64,000 nucleotides of DNA from Massilia sp. erpn. Its GTDB lineage: Bacteria; Pseudomonadota; Gammaproteobacteria; Burkholderiales; Burkholderiaceae_D. The notes beneath the pieces are model-generated. The model was given only the letters and a program-made list of their open reading frames with translations, searched no databases and was not told the DNA's origin. The position numbers and the translations under genes are program-made. Positions 36,374 to 45,456 of the stretch are shown here, in pieces (the stretch's first letter is position 1; each line of letters opens with the position of its first letter). The stretch covers positions 2,914,001-2,978,000 of the forward strand of contig NZ_CP053748.1 of the NCBI RefSeq assembly GCF_024400215.1. Reading direction: 5' to 3'.

Positions 36374-39300
36374 TTATTTGGAAGGTGAGACCTGATGGAC
36401 AGGCGGGGTTTCGTGTTTATGGCGGCGCAGCTTGCGCATGATGCGTCCCAGCAGATGTTCGGCATCGTCGATATAGGTGAATACGGCCGGCACCACCAGA
36501 AGGCTGAGCAGGGTCGAGGTAATCAGGCCGCCGATCACCGTGATTGCCATCGGTGAACGGAAGCTCGGATCGGCGCCCCAGCCCAGGGCCAGCGGCATCA
36601 TGCCCGCGCCCATGGCGATGGTGGTCATCAGAATCGGGCGGCTACGCTTGTGGCAGGCGTCGACCAGCGCTTCGAAGCGGCCCATGCCCGCCTGGCGCGC
36701 CAGGATCGCGTAGTCCACCAGCAGGATCGAGTTCTTGGTCACGATCCCCATCAGCATGATCAAGCCGATCATGGACGGCATCGACAGCGCGCTGCGCGTG
36801 ATCAGCAGGGCCACGAAGGCGCCGCCGATCGACAGCGGCAGCGCCGCCAGAATCGTCACCGGCTGCATGAAGTCCTTGAACAGCAGCACCAGCACGCCGT
36901 AGATGCACAGCACGCCGATCAGCATGGCCAGGCCGAAGCTGGCGAACAGCGCGGCCATCTCCTGGGCGTCGCCCAGTTCCGCAATCTTCACCGACGGCGG
37001 CAGGTTCTTCATCGAGGGCAGGGCGCGCGCTTCCTCGTTCAGCTCACCGAGCGAGCGGCCGCCCAGTTCCACGTCCAGCGTCACGTTGCGGCTGCGGTTC
37101 AGGCGGTCGATCTGGGCCGGGCCGCTTTCCATGGTGATGCTGGCCAGATTCGCCAGCATCACCGGGCCGTTCTTGCCCGGCACGGTCAGGCGGCCGATGG
37201 CGTCCAGGTCGGCGCGCACGGCGTCCGGCAGCTTGACGCGGATCGGCACCTGGCGTTCCGGCAGATTCATCTTGGTCAGGTCGAAGTCGTAGTCGCCGGC
37301 CGTGGCCACGCGCACCGTCTCGCCGATGGCAGCGGCGGTCACGCCCAGGTCGGCGGCTTTGGCGAAGTCGGGACGCACGATGATTTCCGGACGCACCAGC
37401 GAGGCGCTGGAGGTCACGTTGCCGATGCCTTTCAAGGTGCGCAGCTCGCGTTCCACTTTCTGCGCCGCCGCCGTCAGGGCCAGCGGATCTTCGCTGCGCA
37501 GCACCAGCTGCATCTTCACGCCGGTATCGGGCGGGCCGACGTTGAAGCGCGCGCCGGGGATATGGGCCAGCTGCTCGCGCAGGCCGTTATCGATATCCGG
37601 CATCGATTCCTTGCGGTCGTTGCGGTGCGTGGTGGTGATGGTCAGCACGGCGCGGCGCGCCTCGGCTGCCGCGCCGGGGGCGAAGGCGTCGCCGCTGGAG
37701 CCGCCGCCGATGGAGCTGAACACTTCGGTCACGCCCTTGACGCGCATGGCGGCCAGGCGCGCCTGTTCGGCCACCGCCTTGGTTTCTGCCAGCGTGGAGC
37801 CGGGCGGCAGTTCCAGGTTGATCTGGGTCTGGGCGCGGTCGGCCGCCGGCACGAAACCGGTCGGCAGCAGGCCCACCAGCATGATGGAGCCGACGAAGAA
37901 GGCCAGCGAGGCGAGCGCCGTGATGTGGCGGTGGGTCAGGCACCAGCGCATGGTCTTCATATAGCGCTGCATCAGCCAGCCGTCGCCCTGGTGCGCCTTG
38001 GGCTTGGCCGGTTTCAGCATATAGGCCGCCATCATCGGCGTCAGCAGCCGCGCCACCACCAGCGATGCCAGCACCGCCAGCACGGCGGTCCAGCCGAACT
38101 GCTTGAAGAACAGGCCGGGCACACCGCCCATGAAGGCGGTCGGCAGGAACACGGCCACCAAGGCGAAGGTGGTGGCGATCACCGCCATGCCGATTTCGTC
38201 GGCCGCTTCCATCGCGGCCTGCATCGGCGATTTACCCATATGCAGGTGGCGCTCGATGTTCTCGATTTCCACAATGGCGTCGTCCACCAGCACGCCCACC
38301 ACCAAGGCCAGCGACAGCAGGGTCACGGTGTTCAGTGTGTAACCGAACCAATAGATGCCGAGGAAGGCCGGCAGCACCGACAAGGGCAGGGCGGCCGTCG
38401 CCACCAGCGTGGCGCGCCAGTCGCGCAGGAACCACCACACCACCAGCACCGCCAGCAGCGCGCCTTCGTACAGCAGCTCCATCGAGCCTACGAAGTTTTC
38501 CTCCACCGGCTGGGCGTTGTCGATCGATTGCTTGATCTCGATATTCGGATTGGCCTTCTGCAGCTCCTCCACGGCGGCACGCGCATCGCGCGCCACGTCG
38601 GTTTCGCTGGCGCCCTTGGTGCGGAAGATCTCGAAGCCGACCACCGGCTTGCCGTCCTGGGTAGCGACGGCGCGCGATTCGGCCACGGTGTCGCTCACGG
38701 TGGCAACCTGGTCGAGGCGCACATGGCGGCCGTCTACCAGCGGAATATCCATGCGCGCCAGATCGGCCGCCGTCTGCACGGTGGCGATGGTGCGCACCGA
38801 CTGCTCGGCGCCGCTGACGTCGCCGCGTCCGCCCGGCGCTTCCTTCTGCACCTGGCGCAGCTGGCGCGACACATCGAGCGCCGAGACGCGCAGCGCGGCC
38901 ATGCGTTCGTCATCCAGCTCGACGCGGATTTCGCGGCTGGCGCCGCCCACGCGCTTGACCGCGCCCACGCCATGCACCGACAGCAGGCGCTTGGAGACGG
39001 CGTTGTCGACGAACCAGCTCAGTTCCTGGTCGTCCAGGCGGGTGCCGCTGTCCTTTCTATTGGTGACGACGAAGGTCAGCACCACGCGGCCGGCGGTGGA
39101 GACCTTGCTCACCACCGGGTCGCGCAGCTCGGCCGGCATATCGGCCTTCACGCGCGCTACGGCGTCGCGCACATCGTTCACCGCGTCGGAGATATTCTTC
39201 TCCAGGATGAATTCGACGGTGATGGTGGCGGTGCCGTCCAGCACCTTGGTGTAGATATTCTTGATCCCCTGCAGGGTCGCTACCGAGTCCTCGATCTTGC

Positions 39301-39493
39301 GCGCCACCTCGGTTTCCAGCTGGGCCGGCGCGGCGCCCGGCAGCGAAGCGCTGACGGTCACGATGGGCAGTTCGATATCGGGGAAGTCCTGCACCGGATT
39401 GGCCTTGTATGCCAGCAGACCGGCAAGGGTCAGCAGCACGAACAGCATGATGGCCGGGATCGGATTCTTGATCGATAAGGCGGAAAAGTTCAC
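36374..39493 (-). CDS. RND efflux pump inner-membrane transporter (HAE1/AcrB type)
   Basis: This 1039-residue pump has the 12-helix, two-large-loop RND layout. It starts with IKNPIPAIMLFVLLTLAGLLAYK and has the proton-relay VDDAIVEIENIERH segment in helix 4 (two Asp) and TKNSILLVDYA in helix 10. Drug-proton antiport through the trimer is expected. It follows its membrane fusion protein by 9 bp. The last about 20 residues are a polar His/Lys tail. Confidence 0.95.
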   Translation of the reverse strand: MNFSALSIKNPIPAIMLFVLLTLAGLLAYKANPVQDFPDIELPIVTVSASLPGAAPAQLETEVARKIEDSVATLQGIKNIYTKVLDGTATITVEFILEKNISDAVNDVRDAVARVKADMPAELRDPVVSKVSTAGRVVLTFVVTNRKDSGTRLDDQELSWFVDNAVSKRLLSVHGVGAVKRVGGASREIRVELDDERMAALRVSALDVSRQLRQVQKEAPGGRGDVSGAEQSVRTIATVQTAADLARMDIPLVDGRHVRLDQVATVSDTVAESRAVATQDGKPVVGFEIFRTKGASETDVARDARAAVEELQKANPNIEIKQSIDNAQPVEENFVGSMELLYEGALLAVLVVWWFLRDWRATLVATAALPLSVLPAFLGIYWFGYTLNTVTLLSLALVVGVLVDDAIVEIENIERHLHMGKSPMQAAMEAADEIGMAVIATTFALVAVFLPTAFMGGVPGLFFKQFGWTAVLAVLASLVVARLLTPMMAAYMLKPAKPKAHQGDGWLMQRYMKTMRWCLTHRHITALASLAFFVGSIMLVGLLPTGFVPAADRAQTQINLELPPGSTLAETKAVAEQARLAAMRVKGVTEVFSSIGGGSSGDAFAPGAAAEARRAVLTITTTHRNDRKESMPDIDNGLREQLAHIPGARFNVGPPDTGVKMQLVLRSEDPLALTAAAQKVERELRTLKGIGNVTSSASLVRPEIIVRPDFAKAADLGVTAAAIGETVRVATAGDYDFDLTKMNLPERQVPIRVKLPDAVRADLDAIGRLTVPGKNGPVMLANLASITMESGPAQIDRLNRSRNVTLDVELGGRSLGELNEEARALPSMKNLPPSVKIAELGDAQEMAALFASFGLAMLIGVLCIYGVLVLLFKDFMQPVTILAALPLSIGGAFVALLITRSALSMPSMIGLIMLMGIVTKNSILLVDYAILARQAGMGRFEALVDACHKRSRPILMTTIAMGAGMMPLALGWGADPSFRSPMAITVIGGLITSTLLSLLVVPAVFTYIDDAEHLLGRIMRKLRRHKHETPPVHQVSPSK

Positions 39494-39502
39494 GGGCGCT
39501 CC

Positions 39503-40663
39503 TTAGTTGCCGGCCTTGACCGGCTTGGCCGAGGCGGTGGCGGCGGACGGTGCGACGTTGCGCACCAGATCGCCGTCGTTGAGGAAGCCGGCGCCGCTCA
39601 CCACCACTGGCGTATCGCCCCTGATCCCGTTCAGCACCTCGATGCGGTCGCCCAGGCGGCGCCCGGTCTGCACCTTGACCTGGCTCACGCGCTGGTCGCC
39701 GTTCAGGCGGAACACATAGCTGAAGCCATCGCGCACGGCGATGGCCTGCTGCGGCACGGTCATGGCATCGCTGCTGCCCAGCTCAAACTGGCCGCTGGCG
39801 AACATGCCTGCCTTGAACGGCGCATCCTGGCTGCTGTTCGGCGGCAGGTCCACATAGACCAGGGCGGAGCGGGTTTGCGCATCCACAGTCGGCGCGATCA
39901 TGCGCACCTTGCCCGTCAGTTCGCTGCCATTGGCCGCCTTCACCAGCGCGCCGGCGCCGACCTTGATGCGGCGCAGTTCGGCGGCGGTGACTTCGGCGCG
40001 CCATTCCAGGCGGCCCTGGCGGATCATGCGGAACAGCTCCGTTCCCGCGCCCACCACGGCGCCCACGGTGGCGCTGCGCGCCGAGATTACGCCGGCGTCG
40101 GGCGCCACCACCTGGGTGTATTTCAGGCGCAGCTGCTGGGTCGCCAGCACCGCCTTGGCGGACGCGATGCGCGCATTGGCGGTCTGCTCGGCGGTCAGGT
40201 ACTGGCTGATCTGCTGGGCGCTCAGGGCACCGCTGCTTTCCAGCGTGCGCGCCCGCGCCGCATTGCCTTTCGCTTCGGCCGCATTGGCTTCGGCTTCCAG
40301 CACGGCGGCGCGCGCCTGGGCCAGTTCGGCGTTGACGGTATCGGCCGAGAACACGGCCAGCACTTCGCCTTTTTTCACCACATCGCCCACGTTCACGCGT
40401 ACCTCGGTCAGGCGCAGGCCGTTCGATTCGCTGCCGATGCTCGCTTCCTGCCAGGCGGCCACGTTGCCGTTGGCGGTCAGGCGGTTGGGCAGGGTCGCGT
40501 TCTGCGGACGGGCGGTGGTCACGGTCAGCGCGGGTTTTTGCGCCTCGGCCTTCTTCTCGTCGGCGGCCACCGAGGCCGGAGCGTACAGCGCGCTGCCCGC
40601 GGCGGCAACGGCCAGGGCGGCCAGCGTGGCCAGGGCGGCGGGTTTCATCTTGAGGTTCTTCAT
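39503..40663 (-). CDS. RND efflux membrane fusion protein (AcrA-like)
   Basis: This 386-residue periplasmic adaptor has an N-terminal signal-type helix (about 8-32), a barrel-sandwich hybrid domain (LTEVRVNVGDVVKKGEVLAVF), a short coiled-coil hairpin, then the beta-barrel and membrane-proximal domains. It ends with an Ala/Pro/Lys tail. Its start overlaps the outer-membrane channel gene by 4 nt. Confidence 0.93.
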   Translation of the reverse strand: MKNLKMKPAALATLAALAVAAAGSALYAPASVAADEKKAEAQKPALTVTTARPQNATLPNRLTANGNVAAWQEASIGSESNGLRLTEVRVNVGDVVKKGEVLAVFSADTVNAELAQARAAVLEAEANAAEAKGNAARARTLESSGALSAQQISQYLTAEQTANARIASAKAVLATQQLRLKYTQVVAPDAGVISARSATVGAVVGAGTELFRMIRQGRLEWRAEVTAAELRRIKVGAGALVKAANGSELTGKVRMIAPTVDAQTRSALVYVDLPPNSSQDAPFKAGMFASGQFELGSSDAMTVPQQAIAVRDGFSYVFRLNGDQRVSQVKVQTGRRLGDRIEVLNGIRGDTPVVVSGAGFLNDGDLVRNVAPSAATASAKPVKAGN

Positions 40664-42072
40664 GGTTTTTCCGTATCAGTCGATTGTGCTTTCCAGCCGC
40701 CGCCGGCGGCGCGGTAGAGGGCGATCCAGGCGGCGCTGCGCTCGCGCTGCAGGCCGACTACCGTGGTTTCGGCCGCCAGGCGCGTGCGGCGCGCGTCTTC
40801 CAGCTCGAACAGGCTGGCCAGGCCGTTTTTGTAGCGGTCCTCGGTGGCCGTGAAATTGACGCGGTAGCCGTCCAGCGCTGTCTGCGCATCGTTGCCGCGC
40901 TGCGCCGTGCTGTCCAGGTTCACCAGCGCTTCCTCCACCTCGCGCACCGCCTGGCGCACGCTGCCGCGATAGCTGCTCACGGCCGCCTCGTAGCGCGCCT
41001 TGGCCGCATCCACATTGGCGCGGCGCGTGCCGGCATCGAAGATGGGCAGGGTCATTTGCAGTGGGCCGACGGTCCAGGTATTGGCGGTCACGTTGGCGCC
41101 GTTGGCGTGGATGCGGCCGCGGCCCACCGAACCGCCGAGGGACAGGCTGGGGAAGCGTTCCGCCTGCGCGCCCGCCACCTCAAAGCTGCTGGCCGCCACT
41201 TCGCGTTCGGCGGTGAACACATCGGGGCGCTGGCTCAAGGTGTGCGCCGGCAGGCTGGCGATGCTCACGCCTTGCGCCGGCATCAGTGCTGCTTGGGCCG
41301 CGTTCGCGCCCAGCTTCTGGCGCAGTTCCGGTTCGTCCAGCGCGGTCAGTGCGACCAGCGCCTTGACGTCGATATCGCAGGCGGCACGCTGCGCCACCTC
41401 GCGGCTGCGGCCATCGGCCGCGCTGGCGCTGGCCAAGGCCGCGTTGGCGGGCGACTGGAAGCCGGCCTTGGCGCTCAGCTGCGTCAGATTCGCCGTCTGC
41501 TGGCGCGACAGGCTGTCCTCATGCGCCACCGCCAGCAGGCGTTCGCAGGCGCGCAGGCTGTAGTACTGGTTGGCCGTTTCCGCCGCCACCGAGACGCGCG
41601 CCTCGTGCCATCCCGCCTGCGCGCTCTCATAGCGCGCCTGGGCCGCATCGCGCGCGGCGCGGTTGGCGCCGAACAGATCGATCTCCCAGGAAGCCTGCAG
41701 CATGGCCTGCGAGGTGGTATTCACCGGCGCTTCCGACTGCTTGCTCATGCGGGTCGACGTCGCCACCGCATTCACTTGCGGCGCCAGCGCCGCGCCCGAC
41801 GCCACGCGCGCCGCGCGCGACTGCGCAATGCGCGACTGGGCGCTGGCGATGCTCGGGCTGGCCTGCTGCGCCGCCCCGATCAGCTCCACCAGCAGCGGAT
41901 CGCCCTGATGCTGCCACCAGCCGGCCAGGTCGGCGATGCTGCCGTTATGCGGCAAAGGCGCCTGCCACTGCGGCGGCGTCGCGGCCGCGACCTTGCCGGC
42001 CGGTCCGGACGTGCCGCAAGCGGCCAGCGCCAGCGCTGCCGACACGGCCAGCGCGCTTGAACGAATCTTCAT
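40660..42072 (-). CDS. RND-associated outer-membrane channel, NodT family lipoprotein
   Basis: This 470-residue TolC-like lipoprotein has lipobox LAAC (Cys19) and two OEP repeats (ASWEIDLFGANRAARDAAQ and FDAGTRRANVDAAKARYEAA). It completes the tripartite RND pump. It overlaps the TetR stop and the fusion-protein start by 4 nt each, so the cluster is translated as one coupled unit. Confidence 0.93.
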   Translation of the reverse strand: MKIRSSALAVSAALALAACGTSGPAGKVAAATPPQWQAPLPHNGSIADLAGWWQHQGDPLLVELIGAAQQASPSIASAQSRIAQSRAARVASGAALAPQVNAVATSTRMSKQSEAPVNTTSQAMLQASWEIDLFGANRAARDAAQARYESAQAGWHEARVSVAAETANQYYSLRACERLLAVAHEDSLSRQQTANLTQLSAKAGFQSPANAALASASAADGRSREVAQRAACDIDVKALVALTALDEPELRQKLGANAAQAALMPAQGVSIASLPAHTLSQRPDVFTAEREVAASSFEVAGAQAERFPSLSLGGSVGRGRIHANGANVTANTWTVGPLQMTLPIFDAGTRRANVDAAKARYEAAVSSYRGSVRQAVREVEEALVNLDSTAQRGNDAQTALDGYRVNFTATEDRYKNGLASLFELEDARRTRLAAETTVVGLQRERSAAWIALYRAAGGGWKAQSTDTEKP

Positions 42073-42740
42073 GCTTTCCCTTCTTCTTGTAGTCTGGTCT
42101 TCTCCGCCGCGACCAGGGCTTCGGCATAACGGACCAGGTGTTGAATCCAGTGACCGATCGGGTCCGGCCCCTCCATCAGGCGCGGCGAGCAGATATGGAT
42201 GACATCGCGGCCGATCATCAGCTGCACCGCCATGGCGGCGATCGCGTGCACCAGCCTTTGCACATCGTCGCTGGGCAGCGGCACGCCGAGATGGCGCGCC
42301 AGCACCTCCGTCATCGCCAGATGCTCAGGCTTGATGCCGTTGATGATTTCCTCGGTCCACAAGCCGGTCGGCTCGATCATCTCGCGCATCCACATGCGCA
42401 TGCAGAGCTGGGCCAACTCGCCCTGCATCACGGGCGCCAGCAACTGGGCGTAGAAACCCTCCAGCGCCTGGCGCAGCGTGAAATGCGGCTGGTTGAACAT
42501 TTCGATATTCGATTCCGGCAGCGGCATCAGATCGGTCAGGCTGGCGCGGTACAAGCCTGCCTTGTCGCCAAAGTAGTAGCTGATCGCAGCCACATTGGCG
42601 CCCGCCGCCAAGGCAATCTCGCGTGTCGAGGTACGCGCATAGCCCTGTTCCGCGAACAGGCGCATGGCCGCCAGCAGCAGGCGTTCACGCGACTGCTCGC
42701 CATCGGAGCGGGGTTTTCGGGTGGGGGTTTTGTCAATCAT
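42069..42740 (-). CDS. TetR/AcrR-family regulator, CecR-like
   Basis: This 223-residue regulator has an N-terminal HTH (about residues 15-62; ARTSTREIALAAGANVAAISYYFGDKAGLY) and a C-terminal ligand domain of the CecR/YbiH type (DUF1956-like; LCMRMWMREMIEPTG). As the first gene of the operon it probably represses its own promoter and therefore the pump. A CATTTGAT direct repeat at 42766-42773 and 42788-42795 upstream of the gene is a possible operator. Confidence 0.9.
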   Translation of the reverse strand: MIDKTPTRKPRSDGEQSRERLLLAAMRLFAEQGYARTSTREIALAAGANVAAISYYFGDKAGLYRASLTDLMPLPESNIEMFNQPHFTLRQALEGFYAQLLAPVMQGELAQLCMRMWMREMIEPTGLWTEEIINGIKPEHLAMTEVLARHLGVPLPSDDVQRLVHAIAAMAVQLMIGRDVIHICSPRLMEGPDPIGHWIQHLVRYAEALVAAEKTRLQEEGKA

Positions 42741-42880
42741 GCAGCATTAGAGCACACAATTAAAACATTTGATATAACTAAATCGGTCATTTGATTTACT
42801 TATGTAATAAGCTGTCTAAGCCTACCACCGGCTGCCGCCGCCAATCTTAAGAAAAGACTAAGCAGAATATCGAAAGTCGT

Positions 42881-43023
42881 TTGATCCATATCAAGGAATG
42901 TCCAACCCTGGTGTCAGGCGGGGCCGCCGAGGCACCAGAACCGGACATTCTTTGATTTTGCGCAAACAATGTCCGACCCTGGTGCCTGACACCAGGGTGG
43001 ACATTTGTTGAGGGAGATCAAAC
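42881..43023. repeat. Nested REPIN-like palindromic repeat, copy 2
   Basis: Two hairpins are nested. The first has arms AATGTCC (42897-42903) and GGACATT (42943-42949). The second has AATGTCC-G-ACCCTGGTG (42968-42984) pairing with CACCAGGGT-GGACATT (42990-43005). The outermost ACCCTGGTGTCAGGC and GCCTGACACCAGGGT also pair across the element. TTTGATC and GATCAAA-type bases bound it, as in copies 1 and 3. Confidence 0.85.
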
Positions 43024-43040
43024 GGGAGGGCGTGGGGACG

Positions 43041-43066
43041 AAAAAAAGCCCGCTGCGGGAGCGGGC
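43041..43066 (-). terminator. Intrinsic terminator of the dual-receiver gene
   Basis: Seven-bp stem GCCCGCT/AGCGGGC (43048-43054 with 43060-43066) and a 5-nt loop are followed on the minus strand by seven T (43047-43041). It lies about 80 nt beyond the stop at 43146. Confidence 0.85.
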
Positions 43067-43145
43067 AAGTTCCAATGTTCTTTGAACGCTTGGAGGAGAC
43101 AGTTCCAATATAGGCTTCTCCATGTTGCGCTGCAATACCGTAGAA

Positions 43146-43982
43146 CTACGATGACGAAATGTCCATAATGTCGCTTGTTTCAGGCTGGGCCGCAGCGAGC
43201 TGGGCGTCGATGGCGGCGGCGAGCTGGGCCGGTTCGAGCGGGTGGGAGAGCTGCTGCACGGGCCGGCTGCGGTCGGACGGCGGGGCGCCGGCGTCGTCGG
43301 GCTGGATCAGGATGGCGGGCAGTTGCGCGAAGCTGTGCAGCACTTGCGCGACCAAGGCTTGACGGCCGACGTCGGGCAGGCCAATGTCGCACAGCAGCAA
43401 ATCGAAATGCTCGACCGTGCAGGCCGCAATCTGGGCCGCTTCGGAAACCACCGTCAGGCGGTAGCCGAAGTGAGATAGCAGGCTGCGGCTCAGCCCCGCA
43501 TACTCGGGCGCGGCGTCCAGCAGCAGGATGTGGATGGCGGCGTGGCCGCCGGCCGGCATAACGGGTGCCGCCACGATCTCTTCATGCCCGGGCGGCAGAT
43601 GGCCGATGCGCAAGGCGGGCGGCAGATACGCTTCCAGTGCCGGCACCAGCACGTCCGGCTCCAGCGATTTGGGCACGCAGCCGGTAAAGCCGGCGCGGCG
43701 CAGCGCAGCGCCGTTGTCGTTGACCGGCAGGGCGCTGGCGGCGATCACGGGAATGCCGCGCGTGGCGGGATGGCTGCGCAGGGCCTGCAGCACGCCGTGG
43801 CCATCGAGCTTGGGCAGGTGCAGGTCGCAGACGATCAGGTCGGGCCGTTCGCTGTGCGCCAGCGCCACGCCCTGTTCGCCATCGAAGGCCGACAGCGGCT
43901 GGTGGCCCACGGCGTCCAGCAGGTAGACCAGCAAATCCATATTGGCCTGGTTGTCCTCGATGATCAGTACGCGTGCCGCCAT
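43146..43982 (-). CDS. Dual-receiver response regulator
   Basis: This 278-residue protein consists of two receiver domains with no output domain. REC1 (1-125) is complete: acidic residues in IIEDNQAN, phospho-acceptor Asp53 and Lys105. REC2 (about 150-265) keeps Asp156 and an Asp199 in LLLCDIGLPD but has lost one of the acidic pair and shows no clear switch Lys, so it is probably partly degenerate. The gene lies 28 bp downstream of the hybrid kinase gene and is likely part of one phosphorelay with it. Confidence 0.88.
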   Translation of the reverse strand: MAARVLIIEDNQANMDLLVYLLDAVGHQPLSAFDGEQGVALAHSERPDLIVCDLHLPKLDGHGVLQALRSHPATRGIPVIAASALPVNDNGAALRRAGFTGCVPKSLEPDVLVPALEAYLPPALRIGHLPPGHEEIVAAPVMPAGGHAAIHILLLDAAPEYAGLSRSLLSHFGYRLTVVSEAAQIAACTVEHFDLLLCDIGLPDVGRQALVAQVLHSFAQLPAILIQPDDAGAPPSDRSRPVQQLSHPLEPAQLAAAIDAQLAAAQPETSDIMDISSS

Positions 43983-44010
43983 CGCCGCCTCCCCAGGGTG
44001 TCAGCGTCCC

Positions 44011-45366
44011 CTATTGCAGCTTGCTTTTCATTGCCAGCGTAAACACGCTGCCCTTGCCGAAGTCACTGGTGAAGAACAGGGCGCCGCCCAGCAGATTGGC
44101 CAGGTTCTGGCACAGATAGAGACCAAGACCGGCGCCTTCGGCATGGCGGGTGGAGGTCGAATCGAGCTGGGAGAAGGCCTGGAACAGCTTGGCCTGGTCC
44201 TCTTCGCGGATGCCGGCGCCACTGTCGGCGACGGCGAATTCGGTGATGCGGTGGCCGCCTTCGCTGCGCTGGCTCAGGCTGATCTTCACCCGGCCCTTCT
44301 CGGTGAACTTGATGGCGTTGTTGGCCAGGTTGATCAGGATCTGGGTCAGGGCGCGGCGGTCGGTGTCGAGTGCCGCCGGCTCCGGCGCCAGTTCGATTTC
44401 CAGCTCCAGGCCTTTTTGCACGGCCAGCGGGCGCAGGGTGTCGGCCACTTCGCGGATCAGATCCTGGCACTGCACATGTTCGACCGAAAGCGTGACCTTG
44501 CCCGCCTCGATCTTGGCCACGTCGAGAATATCGTTGATCAGCGAGAGCAGGTGGCGCGCGCTGTTGCGGATGGTGTTGAGCTGGCGGTCCTGCTCATCGG
44601 TCAGCGGGCCGGGAAGCTTCATCAGCAGCGCGCCGGTAAAGCCGATGATGGCATTCAGCGGCGTGCGCAGCTCGTGCGACATATTGGCGATGAAGGCCGA
44701 TTTCATGCGGCTTGCTTCGGCCAGCTCCAGATTCTTCAGCGCGATTTCGCGGTTGATGGTTTCCAGCTCGCCGGCGTGGTGGGCCAGGCGCATATTCAGC
44801 TCGATCACCTGGCGCTCGCGCGCCTGCAGCTCGCTGTTGACCTGCACCGCCTGTTCATAGGTGGAGATCAGCAGGTCGAGGATCTGCTGCCGCTCGGCGT
44901 TGATGAAGTGCTTCTGGTCGCCCAGATAGAGGGCGATGCCGACCTCCATATTCTGGTCTTTGCGCAGCTTCTGGTTGACCAGCATATGGCCGATGCGGTT
45001 GAGCAGATAATCTTCCGCATAAGGCTTGCGGATGAAGTTGTCGGCGCCGCATTCGATGCCGCGGATGATGTCCTTGGGATCGGTCAGCGAGGTGACCAGG
45101 ATGACGGGGATATCGCGCAGCGTGGGATCGCTCTTGATGGCGCGGCACAGGGTATAGCCGTCCATCTCCGGCATCACGATATCGGACAGCACCAGGTGCG
45201 GTTTGCGTTCGCGGATCGATTCCAGCGCCAGCTTGCCGTTGGCGGCCACACGGGCGCCGTAACGCATCGACTGGATCAGGCGGCGCAGGCGTTCGGCCTG
45301 GGTCGGGCTGTCTTCGACGATGAGAATCTCGATCTCATCCGGCTGGATTTCATAGCTTGAGTCCAC
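44011..45366 (-). CDS. Receiver-histidine kinase hybrid (REC-HisKA-HATPase)
   Basis: This 451-residue soluble kinase has an N-terminal receiver (Asp62, Lys114), a linker coiled coil (about 160-220), a HisKA box with His231 (SHELRTPLN) and an ATPase domain with NLANNAIKFT (N box), DSGAGI (G1) and GAGLGLYL (G2). There is no membrane segment, so input probably arrives by phosphorylation of the receiver from another kinase. The partner is likely the dual receiver encoded downstream. Confidence 0.93.
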   Translation of the reverse strand: MDSSYEIQPDEIEILIVEDSPTQAERLRRLIQSMRYGARVAANGKLALESIRERKPHLVLSDIVMPEMDGYTLCRAIKSDPTLRDIPVILVTSLTDPKDIIRGIECGADNFIRKPYAEDYLLNRIGHMLVNQKLRKDQNMEVGIALYLGDQKHFINAERQQILDLLISTYEQAVQVNSELQARERQVIELNMRLAHHAGELETINREIALKNLELAEASRMKSAFIANMSHELRTPLNAIIGFTGALLMKLPGPLTDEQDRQLNTIRNSARHLLSLINDILDVAKIEAGKVTLSVEHVQCQDLIREVADTLRPLAVQKGLELEIELAPEPAALDTDRRALTQILINLANNAIKFTEKGRVKISLSQRSEGGHRITEFAVADSGAGIREEDQAKLFQAFSQLDSTSTRHAEGAGLGLYLCQNLANLLGGALFFTSDFGKGSVFTLAMKSKLQ

Positions 45367-45456
45367 GAACTACCTCCCTATGAGGATGCACAGCTGTTGT
45401 GACTATATCGGATTTTGGCCCTGAGGCCTTGCACTTTCGTGCACCACAGCCACAAC

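Larger units (their letters stand above)
42741..43145. other. 405-bp intergenic region with promoter area, REPIN copy 2 and terminator
   Basis: The first about 100 bp is AT-rich and should hold the TetR/RND promoter (CATTTGAT direct repeat). Bases 42881-43023 are the second nested palindromic repeat. Bases 43041-43066 are a terminator for the minus-strand response regulator gene. The remaining about 80 bp (43067-43145) show no gene or clear motif. Confidence 0.7.
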
